Of a stretch of DNA of 64,000 bases, positions 26,154 through 34,572 are shown piece by piece (positions within the stretch are counted from its first letter, which is position 1; each line of letters opens with the position of its first letter). Source of the stretch: Fulvimarina manganoxydans (GTDB lineage: Bacteria; Pseudomonadota; Alphaproteobacteria; Rhizobiales; Rhizobiaceae); contig NZ_FWXR01000010.1 of assembly GCF_900176465.1 (NCBI RefSeq), positions 62,001 through 126,000 of the forward strand, read 5' to 3'. The notes under the pieces are model-generated. The model was not told the DNA's origin. It searched no databases and saw only the letters and a list, made by a program, of their open reading frames with translations. The position numbers and the translations under genes were made by a program.

Positions 26154-26516
26154 TCATCGCGTGATTGTGACCGTCGAGGCGGCGACGAATCCATCCTGCT
26201 CACGACTGCCCGTCACGGCATGCACCCGGATCCGCGCGCCCGTCCGCAAGGCGGCCTCCAGGGCTTCCGGGTCGGGCTCGGAAATGGACACGACGCTGCC
26301 TGCCGGCAGGGTCGTCAGTACATGGGAGCCCGTTTCGGTCTCGAAGAGTTCGGCTTTCGCATGAACGCGTGCCTGCATGAGCCCTCCATTGTCCTGTGAA
26401 GCGGCATCGCCGGCCTGACAGGCGCCAAGCGCCGACAGGATGGCAATTCCGGCCATTGCGACAAAGCCGACCCTGAGGCGGGCAAGGAATGAAAGGAGCA
26501 ATGGGGCCAAGGACAT
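26154..26516 (-). CDS. SH3-like lipoprotein
   Basis: A 120-residue putative lipoprotein. Signal segment LRVGFVAMAGIAILSALGAC ends in a lipobox (LGAC). The mature part ARVHAKAELFETETGSHVLTTLPAGSVVSI and ARIRVHAVTGSREQDGFVAAS (each one strand-rich half) resembles a bacterial SH3 (SH3_3-like) fold that recognises peptidoglycan or peptides. ATG 26516 gives a 37-residue leader; a shorter start at 26453 is possible. Function unknown. Confidence 0.55.
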   Translation of the reverse strand: MSLAPLLLSFLARLRVGFVAMAGIAILSALGACQAGDAASQDNGGLMQARVHAKAELFETETGSHVLTTLPAGSVVSISEPDPEALEAALRTGARIRVHAVTGSREQDGFVAASTVTITR

Positions 26517-26995
26517 GGGATGAAGGCTGGCTCCTCGACGGATATTGCGGGTCTTGAGCCGATAGGATAGCCGAGAGCGGGCCAAACCGGTAGCGCCGAG
26601 CGTCGCCGCACCATCGGGCGTGCCGGCCCCGCACCAGTTCGGCGAGCCGGAGAGCCTTCGGATCCAGGCTCGTTCAGCCCCAAGGGCTCGTGCCGTCCCA
26701 ATGTATAATGGATGAAGCAAGTTGCAGGACGCAGACCGCGATGGTTCGTGGCCCCGAATAACGCTTGAGGCGTAGGTCCCCGGGGGCAGTCCCCGGCCCT
26801 TACGGGCCGAGGATAACGATTGGTCGGGGTTCTTCGATCAATCGCCGCCGTCTCATATCCGACTGATGCGGCATCCGACTGGATCAGTCGGGCTCCGTAT
26901 CAAAGCCCGCGCGGCGCTTGAGCGTCTTGGAAATCCGTATCGCGATGCGATCGAACGGATTTCGTATGAGTTGCATGGGACGAGGCGCGTCGAGA
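26517..26995. other. Intergenic region between two reverse-strand genes
   Basis: No credible gene is seen in these 479 bases. The segment contains an internally GC-symmetric patch around 26778-26800 (CCCCGGGG...CCCCGG) and a perfect 9-bp inverted repeat at 26859-26891, described separately. It carries the end of the GST gene on one side and the promoter of the SH3-like lipoprotein on the other. Confidence 0.4.
26859..26891. repeat. Perfect 9-bp inverted repeat (hairpin)
   Basis: CCGACTGAT at 26859-26867 and ATCAGTCGG at 26883-26891 form a stem with a 15-nt loop. It is placed 105 bp beyond the stop of the reverse-strand GST gene. There is no T-run on either side, so it is not a standard intrinsic terminator; it may be a repeat half-site, an operator or a 3' end structure. 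Confidence 0.45.
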
Positions 26996-27706
26996 TCAGC
27001 GCGCACGCTGGCCGAACAGGACCTTCTGGGCGTCCTTGTCGTTCGCCAGATTGACCTTTTCGCGCTCCGCCTTGCCGAGTTCCAGGCCGCGCTCGACGGC
27101 CGGGCGGGCTTTCACCGTCTCGAACCAGCGCTTCAAATGCGGGAATTCCTCGATGTCCTGGCCCTGGTTCTTGTAGGGCACGACCCAGCCGATCGAGGCC
27201 ATGTCGGCGATCGAATAATCGCTTCCGCCGAGATATTCGTTGGATTCCAAGCGCTTGTTCATGACGCCATAGAGCCGATGCACCTCGTTGGTGTAGCGAT
27301 CGATACCGTAAGCGATCTTTTCCGGCGCATAATTGCGGAAGTGATGGGCCTGACCGGCCATCGGGCCGAGACCGCCCACCTGCCAGAACAACCATTCCTC
27401 GACGGCGACACGGGCGCGCTCATCCGTCGGATAGAACCGTCCGAACTTGCGGGAGAGATATTGTAGAATGGCACCGGACTCGAAGACCGAGATCGGCTCG
27501 CCGCCCGGACCTTCCGGGTCGACGATCGCCGGCATCCGATTGTTCGGCGAGATTTTCAAGAATTCCGGCTTGAACTGGTCGCCTGCGCCGATATTGACGA
27601 AGTGCACCTCGTAGGGAACGCCAAGTTCCTCCAACAGGATAGAAATCTTCCAACCATTGGGCGTCGGCCAGTAAAACAGGTCGATCGGCTTCGTCTGTTC
27701 CGTCAT
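26996..27706 (-). CDS. Glutathione S-transferase (YghU/YfcG-like)
   Basis: A 236-residue GST of the Nu-like disulphide-bond oxidoreductase group. The thioredoxin-fold domain contains FYWPTPNGWKISILLEELGVPY with the conserved T-P-N-x-x-K pattern, NRMPAIVD and the cis-Pro plus E-S motif (VFESGAILQYLS). The helical C-domain has FWQVGGLGPMAGQAHHF and YSIADMASIGWV. AAGGAG about 6 nt before ATG 27706 supports the start. It probably acts on glutathione disulphide or peroxides in the cytoplasm. Confidence 0.9.
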   Translation of the reverse strand: MTEQTKPIDLFYWPTPNGWKISILLEELGVPYEVHFVNIGAGDQFKPEFLKISPNNRMPAIVDPEGPGGEPISVFESGAILQYLSRKFGRFYPTDERARVAVEEWLFWQVGGLGPMAGQAHHFRNYAPEKIAYGIDRYTNEVHRLYGVMNKRLESNEYLGGSDYSIADMASIGWVVPYKNQGQDIEEFPHLKRWFETVKARPAVERGLELGKAEREKVNLANDKDAQKVLFGQRAR

Positions 27707-27977
27707 GTTCGCTCCTTGGTGGTTCGGCCTGACGCAGAAGACCGGAAGCAGCCCCGGTTCTGCCGGCGAGAATTCGCGAGAGTGACACGCAGCGGGCTCA
27801 TTTTGGCCATGATATGCGTGCCAAATTCCTCCACGAGGTAGAGCGCCGTGGGGACGGCGCAAAGAAGCAGATCGGGGACGGCCCGTTCACATGTTGGAAC
27901 GGGTCCTAAACAGTCGTGGTCAGCCTGAGTTCAGGCTTATCATGCAAAGCATGGGAATGCTTTTAGGGGGACTGCCC

Positions 27978-28169
27978 ATGGTTGAGCGACTATCCTTCGT
28001 AACGGTGGTGATCGCCCTGTTCGGATTCGCGATGACGAGCTTCGCCCAGCATTCGGTCGGGCGGACCGGCAGCGCGGTGGCCTCCTTCGCCGGAGAAGGC
28101 TGCAACTACACCCAAGGCATCGTCTGCAGCATCGAGCGGACCCAGCCGGAAACTGTCGCCAAGTTCTGA
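27978..28169 (+). CDS. Small exported protein of unknown function
   Basis: A 63-residue open frame with a good signal peptide (RLSFVTVVIALFGFAMTSFA, cleavage before QHS) and a short mature part containing two Cys (GCNYTQGIVCS) that could form a disulphide. A G-rich ribosome-binding site precedes ATG 27978. It resembles the many tiny periplasmic orphan proteins of rhizobia, but I recognise no family. Confidence 0.45.
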   Translation: MVERLSFVTVVIALFGFAMTSFAQHSVGRTGSAVASFAGEGCNYTQGIVCSIERTQPETVAKF

Positions 28170-28567
28170 CCCGAATGAGAGGCGGTTTTTCGCCGTCATG
28201 ATGGTTGCGGCCGGTCCGATCGGGCCTATCGCCTCACGCAGTCTGCCTTCCGAACCGTGCAAAAACCTGCTCGCTGAAAGCCTTGGCCAATGCCTGCCTT
28301 CGCATGAGCGCCGCGCCTGAGACGATTGGCCCTCGTTCCGAATCCGCCCAGTCGCCGCTATCGGCCAGACCCATCGCGGATCTCGAGCCAGCGATCGAGC
28401 CGCGCGCCGGACTTTGTTCCTGTCCGAACTTTTTCTCTCCTCCACCGCATCCCAACCGAGCATTCCTTCGTAGCTACTACTCGATGGTCGCCGCATTGAA
28501 GGCTCGACAGCAATTGTCCTGCTGATTGCGCGGCGTCGCCACGACATGCACCGAAGAGGAGGCGCTC
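28170..28567. other. Intergenic region before the DUF4214 protein gene
   Basis: No gene supported in these 398 bases. A small hairpin with GGCG/CGCC arms around a T-rich loop lies just after the previous stop (near 28183-28196). GAGGAGG at the right end is the ribosome-binding site of the following gene. I could not identify a promoter by eye. Confidence 0.4.
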
Positions 28568-29671
28568 ATGGCCCATGAAATCTCGATGGCCGAACTCGGC
28601 ACGCTCAGCAACACCTATAACGCGATCAAGAACGCGGAATTTTTCTATAAGGTCGACTTCACGGCCATGAACAATTCCGAGGTCTCGGGCGGCGCCTTTC
28701 TCGCCCTCGACACCGATACCAACACGCTGACGGTGTTGACCGCCGCCACCGGCGTCGAGGCGAATGTGCCGCATCCCCAGCATCTGCACGGATTCCTGCC
28801 CGGCGAGGACGGCAGCGTCCAGAACTCGATGGTCCCGGGTATCTCGACCGATACGGACCGCGACGGCATCGTCGAGCTCGGCGAGGGTATCCCATCCTAT
28901 GGCGGCATCCTTCTCTCCCTCACCTCCCCCGCCGGGGGCGCGATCGCCGACTTTCCGGCGCCATCGATCAGCTATTTCACCTTCGCCCAGAGCTATGATC
29001 TCGACGAGTTGATGATCGACACGAATTCGGACGACGTGGCGGATACGTCGCTCTCCTCCATCGTGACGGCCATGAACCTCACCCAGCGCGAGATCGTGCT
29101 CCACGGCCAGACCCTGCTCGAAGGTCAGGGCATGGGTACCGATGGCGAGGCCGACGGCACAGCAGGCTACAAGGCCGTTCTGCCGATCGCCTCGGGCGAG
29201 GTCACCGCCACCATGGCCGAGGACGTGATGACCGGCATCGAGGCGGGTCGCATCTCCATTGGTGACAATGTCATCGCCTTCGACATCGAGGGTAATGCCG
29301 GACAGGCATACCGCCTCTATGAGGCGGCTCTCGATCGGGCGCCCGATCTCGACGGGCTCAGCAACTCCGTCGAAGCCCTGGACGAAGGCGCGAGCCTGTC
29401 CAGCATCGCGCAGAACTTCATCGACTCCTCGGAGTTTTCCATGCGCTTCGGCTCGGATCTCACCGACCAGGCCTTTGTCGAGCAGCTCTATATGAACGTC
29501 CTCGACCGCGAGGGTGACACGAGCGGCGTCGACTACTGGACGAACGCGCTCGACGATGGTGTCAGCCGCGCAGACGTTCTCGTCGGCTTTTCGGAAAGCA
29601 GCGAGAACCAGACTGCCGTCATGGGTCAGATCGAGGGTGGTATTCTTCTGAACGACAGCGTCCTCGTCTGA
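28568..29671 (+). CDS. Secreted-type protein with CHRD-like N-domain and DUF4214 repeats
   Basis: A 367-residue acidic protein. The N-terminal half (about 20-220) resembles the CHRD-like domain of rhizobial secreted proteins: VPHPQHLHGFLPG, a D-x-D-x-D-G stretch (DTDRDGIVELGEG) and a second His site (REIVLHGQTL). Two DUF4214 units follow (about 245-350: YRLYEAALDRAPDLDGL and LYMNVLDREGDTSGVDYW). No signal peptide; the tail ends LLNDSVLV, similar to the M64 peptidase at 24203, suggesting type I secretion. GAGGAGG 6 nt before ATG 28568. A terminator follows. Confidence 0.78.
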   Translation: MAHEISMAELGTLSNTYNAIKNAEFFYKVDFTAMNNSEVSGGAFLALDTDTNTLTVLTAATGVEANVPHPQHLHGFLPGEDGSVQNSMVPGISTDTDRDGIVELGEGIPSYGGILLSLTSPAGGAIADFPAPSISYFTFAQSYDLDELMIDTNSDDVADTSLSSIVTAMNLTQREIVLHGQTLLEGQGMGTDGEADGTAGYKAVLPIASGEVTATMAEDVMTGIEAGRISIGDNVIAFDIEGNAGQAYRLYEAALDRAPDLDGLSNSVEALDEGASLSSIAQNFIDSSEFSMRFGSDLTDQAFVEQLYMNVLDREGDTSGVDYWTNALDDGVSRADVLVGFSESSENQTAVMGQIEGGILLNDSVLV

Positions 29672-29707
29672 TCGCCAAAGGCGGCCTGAACGACGCCACA
29701 GAAGCAA

Positions 29708-29746
29708 GGCGGCCTCTTTCCTTCGGGAGGGGCCGCTTTCATTTTT
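29708..29746 (+). terminator. Rho-independent terminator
   Basis: GCGGCC (29709-29714 region) pairs with GGCCGC (29731-29736), with further partial pairing inside, and is followed by CTTTCATTTTT. It lies 37 nt after the DUF4214 gene's stop and probably ends that transcript. Confidence 0.65.
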
Positions 29747-29797
29747 CGCACGCCTGCAGCGAGGACGTCACGTGCATGTCGGCGCCAGATGCTCTAA

Positions 29798-31312
29798 ATG
29801 CGGTTCATGACAGAGCTTGAGCGCACCGACACCGATCCCTTCGCCTTCGACACGCCGGAAGCTGTACCCTTGCGCCCCTTCACCGACGCGGGCGAAGCGG
29901 TTGCCGAACTGAAGCGGCTCTATGACCGCTCGGTCGGTTTTTTGTCCCGGCGCTTCGAGGAGGTGCTCGCCTCCGGCCATTCGGCCGAGCGCGTCAGGGC
30001 CTTCTATCCGGAAATCTCCATCGCGACGACGACCCATGCCCGCGTCGACTCGCGCCTCGCCTTTGGCCATGTTCCACGGCCCGGCCGTTATTCCGCGACG
30101 ATCACCCGGCCCGATCTCTTCGAGGGCTATCTCGCCGAGCAGGTCGCGCTTCTGATCAAGAATCACGGCCAGCCGGTCGCGATCGGCGATTCCTCAACGC
30201 CGATCCCTCTGCATTTCGCCTTCCCGGAAGGCGCCTATGTGGACGCGGCGCGAGCCGAGCGGCTGCACCGACCCTTGCGCGACATTTTCGACGTGCCCGA
30301 TCTCGAAGCGACCGACGACCGCATCGTCAACGGCACGTTCAAGCCGAAGGAGGGCGAGGGCGCGCCGCTCGCGCCCTTCACCGCCCAGCGCGTCGACTAT
30401 TCGCTGCATCGCCTGCAGCATTACACCGCGACTCATCCGAAATATTTCCAGAACTTCGTTCTTTTCACGAACTACCAGTTCTATATGGACGAGTTCTGCA
30501 TGCTGGCGCGCCAGATGATGGCCGAGGGCGGGCGCGGCTATTCCGCCTTCATCGAGCCCGGCAATGTGGTCACGCCCGCCGGATCGCTGGAGCCGAAAGA
30601 AGGAACGGCGCCTCTACGCCTTCCCCAGATGCCGGCCTATCATCTCGTCCGCGACGATTGCAGCGGCATCACCATGGTCAATATCGGCGTCGGTCCCTCC
30701 AACGCCAAGACGATCACCGACCATGTCGCGGTCCTGCGCCCCCATGCCTGGCTGATGCTCGGCCATTGCGCCGGCCTGCGCAACAGCCAGGAGCTCGGCG
30801 ACTATGTCCTCGCCCATGCTTATGTGCGCGAAGACCATGTTCTCGATGCCGATCTACCGATCTGGGTGCCGATCCCGGCACTGGCCGAGGTTCAGGTGGC
30901 GCTGGAACAGGCCGTCGCCGAGATCACCGGTCTTTCCGGCTATGAGCTGAAGCGCATCATGCGCACAGGGACCGTTGCCACCATCGACAATCGGAACTGG
31001 GAGCTGCGCGACCATCACGAGCCGATCGAGCGGCTCTCCCAATCGCGCGCGATCGGCCTCGACATGGAATCGGCGACGATCGCGGCCAACGGGTTCCGCT
31101 TCCGGGTGCCCTATGGAACGCTGCTCTGCGTCTCGGACAAGCCGCTCCATGGCGAGCTCAAGCTGCCCGGCATGGCGACCGATTTCTACAAGCGTCAGGT
31201 CGCCCAGCATCTTCGCATCGGCATGCGGGCCCTCGAATTGATGAGCGAATTGCCGTCCGAACGGGTTCATTCGCGAAAGCTGCGCTCCTTCACCGAGACG
31301 GCGTTTCAATAG
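29798..31312 (+). CDS. amn: AMP nucleosidase
   Basis: A 504-residue enzyme that splits AMP into adenine and ribose-5-phosphate, regulating purine nucleotide pools. The N-terminal Amn-specific domain is followed by the PNP/UDP phosphorylase-like catalytic part with MVNIGVGPSNAKTITDHVAVLRPHAWLMLGHCAGLR (in pieces) and the late GLDMESATIAANG motif, in which Glu binds ribose. The start is ambiguous between ATG 29798 and 29807; neither has a clear ribosome-binding site. Length agrees with the family. Confidence 0.93.
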   Translation: MRFMTELERTDTDPFAFDTPEAVPLRPFTDAGEAVAELKRLYDRSVGFLSRRFEEVLASGHSAERVRAFYPEISIATTTHARVDSRLAFGHVPRPGRYSATITRPDLFEGYLAEQVALLIKNHGQPVAIGDSSTPIPLHFAFPEGAYVDAARAERLHRPLRDIFDVPDLEATDDRIVNGTFKPKEGEGAPLAPFTAQRVDYSLHRLQHYTATHPKYFQNFVLFTNYQFYMDEFCMLARQMMAEGGRGYSAFIEPGNVVTPAGSLEPKEGTAPLRLPQMPAYHLVRDDCSGITMVNIGVGPSNAKTITDHVAVLRPHAWLMLGHCAGLRNSQELGDYVLAHAYVREDHVLDADLPIWVPIPALAEVQVALEQAVAEITGLSGYELKRIMRTGTVATIDNRNWELRDHHEPIERLSQSRAIGLDMESATIAANGFRFRVPYGTLLCVSDKPLHGELKLPGMATDFYKRQVAQHLRIGMRALELMSELPSERVHSRKLRSFTETAFQ

Positions 31313-31315
31313 GCG

Positions 31316-32401
31316 ATGGATCGCGAAAGCATCGGAGCAGAGGCGCGCTCGGACCACCGGTTCCGACCGGTGCGGGTGACGAAGCGCACCGCTCTTGCCC
31401 TCGCCTGCGCGCTCGGGGCCTTGGGTCTGGCACTCCTGGCGCTGGCGAGCCTTTTCGGCGGGGCGTTTCAGCCGCTGGACTCGGTCGCCCATTTTCGCGC
31501 CCATCTGGCGCTCGCGGCGCTCGTCCTCGCCATTCTGGCAGCCGTCGTCGGCTCAACTCTCCTGCGGCTCATTGCCCTTGCTGCAAGCCTCGCCGCGATC
31601 GTCGCGGGCGCGACGACGGGCGTTTATATGGTCCCCGTCGACGACGTCTCCCGCCTTTCCTTCATGAACACAGCGGCCGGCGTTGCGCCCGCGCCCATCG
31701 GATCGATCCCTGCGACGGCAAGCGGGATAGAGCTCACATTGCTCCAGATGAATCTACGCTATGACGCGGTGTCCGAGCCAGCGCTCGCGGCGATCCGCGA
31801 GAGCGGCGCCGATATCGTGACGCTGGAGGAGGTCACGCCGCGATGGAGCCAGAGCCTTGCGGCCATAGCCGATCTTTACCCCCATCGCTTCGATTGCGGG
31901 CTCGCCCGGCCGGTCGGCGGCATGGTCATTCTGTCCAGGCGCCCTTTTGCCGACGATCTGTCGATCTGCGTCCCCGACGACGGCTTTGCGGCGAGGCGGA
32001 TCGCGCTGGACGAGGGGCGCCGCCTGACGATCGGCGCGGAACATCTGAAATGGCCCTGGCCCCATGACCATTGGTACCAGATCGCAGCCCTGGAGCCCGT
32101 TCTCGCCCGATTGCCGGGCCCGCTCGTCATCGGCGGCGATTTCAACGCCGCGCCCTGGAGCGCCGCGGTCTCCCGCTATGCCAAAGCCAGCGATACGCGG
32201 CCCGTCGCCGGCATCGGCCCGACCTTCCTGCCAAGCGCCCTGCCATCCTGGCTCAAACGCTTTGCCGGCCTGTCGATCGACAATGTCCTCGTCTCGGAAG
32301 GCGTGAGCGTCTCGGAAGCAAAGACATTGCCCGCCACAGGCTCCGACCATCTGCCTGTGCTTATCCGCCTCTTCATCGCTGACTTGGCCTCGAAGGGCTG
32401 A
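31316..32401 (+). CDS. Endonuclease/exonuclease/phosphatase-family membrane protein
   Basis: A 361-residue protein with two or three N-terminal membrane segments (about 25-50, 63-83 and 84-108) and a periplasm-facing EEP domain from about residue 135: LLQMNLRYD, DIVTLEEVTP (catalytic Glu), VIGGDFNAAPWS and the closing GSDHLPVL. Such proteins are often phosphodiesterases of nucleic acids or lipids. It starts 4 nt after amn, so both are probably co-transcribed, but a functional link is not evident. Confidence 0.88.
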   Translation: MDRESIGAEARSDHRFRPVRVTKRTALALACALGALGLALLALASLFGGAFQPLDSVAHFRAHLALAALVLAILAAVVGSTLLRLIALAASLAAIVAGATTGVYMVPVDDVSRLSFMNTAAGVAPAPIGSIPATASGIELTLLQMNLRYDAVSEPALAAIRESGADIVTLEEVTPRWSQSLAAIADLYPHRFDCGLARPVGGMVILSRRPFADDLSICVPDDGFAARRIALDEGRRLTIGAEHLKWPWPHDHWYQIAALEPVLARLPGPLVIGGDFNAAPWSAAVSRYAKASDTRPVAGIGPTFLPSALPSWLKRFAGLSIDNVLVSEGVSVSEAKTLPATGSDHLPVLIRLFIADLASKG

Positions 32402-32419
32402 CGGTCGGACCACCCACCG

Positions 32420-32998
32420 TCAAGGCGTGATGCGCCCTCGGCTTTCGAGGTCACCATTCTCGTTGCGCGAGACGAGGATGATCTCGCCCGAGCGCGGGAA
32501 GACGTCGGTGAGCGCGGTGATGTTGACCTGATGAGTGACGAGGACCGCCTTTTCTCCAGCCGCATCGAGCGCCTCGATCCGCGCCAAGGCGTCTTGCGTC
32601 TGCGCATCGGCCGATCCGCGATCGCGGAAGAACGAATTGAGAAAGGGCGCGTCCTCCACCGGCGCGACGGAGAGACGATCGGCGGTATCGCGCGAGCGGC
32701 ACCATTGGCTGGTCAGAACCACGTCGATCGGCACGCCATTGTCCTTCAGCCGCGCCCCGATCGCCTCGGCCTGGCGCCGCCCTTCGTCGGAGAGGTTTCG
32801 CTGGGTCGAACAATCGCCGAGTTCAAAGTTCGCCGGATCGCCGGTCCCCGGCGCAATTGCGTGTCGCATCAGGAGATGGATGCCGGGCTCGCGGGCAAGG
32901 GCGTAAGGGTCGTCCTGCGCTTTGCCGTTGCCAAGGGAGGCAGTGATGAAAACCACAGCGCAAAAAAGCGCGGCGAAATGGTTCAGAATGCGGGTCAC
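32420..32998 (-). CDS. Exported histidine phosphatase-family protein
   Basis: A 192-residue phosphatase with signal peptide (LNHFAALFCAVVFITASLGNGKA) and the phosphohistidine motif LLMRHAIAP (a variant of the RHG motif), then VVLTSQWCRSRDTAD and VLVTHQVNITALTD holding the second catalytic His. These periplasmic members are often annotated as SixA-like or broad phosphatases. GTG 32998 is selected because GGAAGGA lies about 8 nt upstream and because it gives a normal signal peptide. It converges on the EEP gene. Confidence 0.82.
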   Translation of the reverse strand: MTRILNHFAALFCAVVFITASLGNGKAQDDPYALAREPGIHLLMRHAIAPGTGDPANFELGDCSTQRNLSDEGRRQAEAIGARLKDNGVPIDVVLTSQWCRSRDTADRLSVAPVEDAPFLNSFFRDRGSADAQTQDALARIEALDAAGEKAVLVTHQVNITALTDVFPRSGEIILVSRNENGDLESRGRITP

Positions 32999-33177
32999 GG
33001 CGGCGGTCCTTCCGAAAGTCTGGATGGGAAAGCTGCGTCTTTTCCCCGCGAGCGCCAGAGACACTGTGAGAACGATTTGGTGAGCTATGGCGTCCTGCTG
33101 GACGAAATCCCGACATTAGATGAAAATCGAGTGGCCTTGGCGCTCGACCAAGCCCACTTCCAATGGATGACCCGCGA

Positions 33178-33429
33178 ATGACCATTACGATCGATGATCC
33201 GCCACTCGAACGATTGATCGAGGAAATGCGCAGATTAACGGGACAGGCGGACGGAACCGCTGCCATACGTTGGGCGATCGAACGAGAGATGGAGCGAGCG
33301 AAGCTCATCAAACGGTTCGAAGCAAAGAACGCCGAACTGAAGAAACGCGTGGCTGCTCTTGGACCGACAGACGAGACATTCGACATGAAAGCCTTTCGCG
33401 ACGAAGCTTGGGCTCGCAGCCGGTGGTGA
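33178..33429 (+). CDS. VapB-type antitoxin (partner toxin truncated)
   Basis: An 83-residue protein beginning MTITIDDPPLERLIEEMRRLTGQ and continuing TAAIRWAIEREMER, the pattern of the VapB/PSK-type antitoxins (transcription factor with a toxin-binding tail). The C-terminus KAFRDEAWARSRW is likely the part that wraps the PIN toxin. The stop overlaps a GTG (33426) of what should be vapC, but that gene breaks off after about 11 codons. So this antitoxin is orphan in this window, unless a VapC elsewhere pairs with it. Confidence 0.72.
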   Translation: MTITIDDPPLERLIEEMRRLTGQADGTAAIRWAIEREMERAKLIKRFEAKNAELKKRVAALGPTDETFDMKAFRDEAWARSRW

Positions 33430-33458
33430 TCGATGCATCGGCGATTGTCGCCATACCC
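33423..33458 (+). pseudogene. vapC remnant (PIN-domain N-terminus only)
   Basis: Translation from GTG 33423 gives VVIDASAIVAI, the first beta-strand of PIN toxins with the catalytic first Asp (the usual form is M-V-I-D-A-S-A-L/I-V-A-I). After 33455 the reading leaves the PIN pattern: the following residues lack the expected L-x-x-E-P-E-A segment and no complete domain follows. At 33474-33484 lies GAGGATGACGA, the exact right end of the palindromic element seen at 44021-44173. A repeat-associated truncation of the toxin gene is inferred. Confidence 0.6.
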
Positions 33459-33648
33459 GCTCTCCGCGAGGGCGAGGATGACGAAGCGTCTGGGGCTTCG
33501 ACCATCCTTCAATCGGCTGCCACGCAGCACCGCGGAGTCAAACGTCGCACGATGAGATCCGCCGACCCCGTTTCCCGGTTCCATCGGGCAAAGGTTCTGC
33601 GCTAGAAGCCCCCCTCGAAGCTGCCAGCGAAGAGGGCTTGGAACATCC

Positions 33649-34548
33649 ATGAGCGCGACGACGATGCCGGATAATGCGGAGACCCAGGCACGGCTCCTGT
33701 CGGAAGCCCTGCCCTTCATGCAGAAATACGAGAACAAGACGGTCGTCGTGAAATATGGCGGCCATGCCATGGGCGACACCGATCTCGGTCAGGCCTTCGC
33801 TCGTGACATCGCGCTTTTGAAGCAGTCCGGCGTCAATCCGATCGTGGTCCATGGCGGTGGCCCCCAGATTGGCCGCATGCTGTCCCAGATGGGTATCGAG
33901 TCGCGCTTCGAGGGCGGCTTGCGCGTCACCGACGCCGAAACCGTGCGCATCGTCGAAATGGTTCTGGCCGGTTCGATCAACAAAGAGATCGTCGCCATGA
34001 TCAATGCCGAGGGCGAATGGGCGATCGGCCTGTGCGGCAAGGACGGCAACATGGTCTTTGCGGAAAAGGCCAAGAAGACCGTTCTCGACGCCGAATCGAA
34101 TATCGAACGCGTGCTCGATCTCGGCTTTGTCGGCGAGCCGGTCGAAGTGGACCGCACGCTGCTGGACCTTCTCGCCCGCTCGGAGATGATCCCGGTCATC
34201 GCGCCGGTCGCGCCGGGCCGGGACGGGGCGACCTACAACATCAATGCCGACACCTTCGCCGGCGCTATCGCAGGGGCGCTGGAAGCCTCGCGCCTTCTCT
34301 TCCTGACCGACGTTCCGGGCGTTCTCGACAAGAACAAGGAGCTGATCAAGGAGCTGACCGTCGCCGACGCCAAGGCGCTCATCCGGGACGGCACGATTTC
34401 CGGCGGCATGATTCCGAAGGTCGAGACCTGCATCGAAGCGCTTGAGCGCGGCGTCGAAGGCGTCGTCATCCTCAACGGCAAGACCCGCCATGCGGTCCTG
34501 CTCGAACTCCTCACCGAGCACGGCGCGGGCACGCTGCTCGTTCCCTGA
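33649..34548 (+). CDS. argB: Acetylglutamate kinase
   Basis: A 299-residue amino-acid kinase that phosphorylates N-acetyl-L-glutamate in arginine synthesis. Visible: [11 protein letters not shown] near the N-terminus (ATP-binding Lys), [15 protein letters not shown] with the glycine-rich loop, GLCGKDGNM, and the C-terminal [18 protein letters not shown] and [14 protein letters not shown]. An N-terminal leader (residues 1-20) suggests an arginine-sensitive hexameric form. ATG 33649; a second ATG at 33661. It stands alone. Confidence 0.96.
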   Translation: MSATTMPDNAETQARLLSEALPFMQKYENKTVVVKYGGHAMGDTDLGQAFARDIALLKQSGVNPIVVHGGGPQIGRMLSQMGIESRFEGGLRVTDAETVRIVEMVLAGSINKEIVAMINAEGEWAIGLCGKDGNMVFAEKAKKTVLDAESNIERVLDLGFVGEPVEVDRTLLDLLARSEMIPVIAPVAPGRDGATYNINADTFAGAIAGALEASRLLFLTDVPGVLDKNKELIKELTVADAKALIRDGTISGGMIPKVETCIEALERGVEGVVILNGKTRHAVLLELLTEHGAGTLLVP

Positions 34549-34572
34549 GCCCAGTGGAGGGAGCCGAACGGC

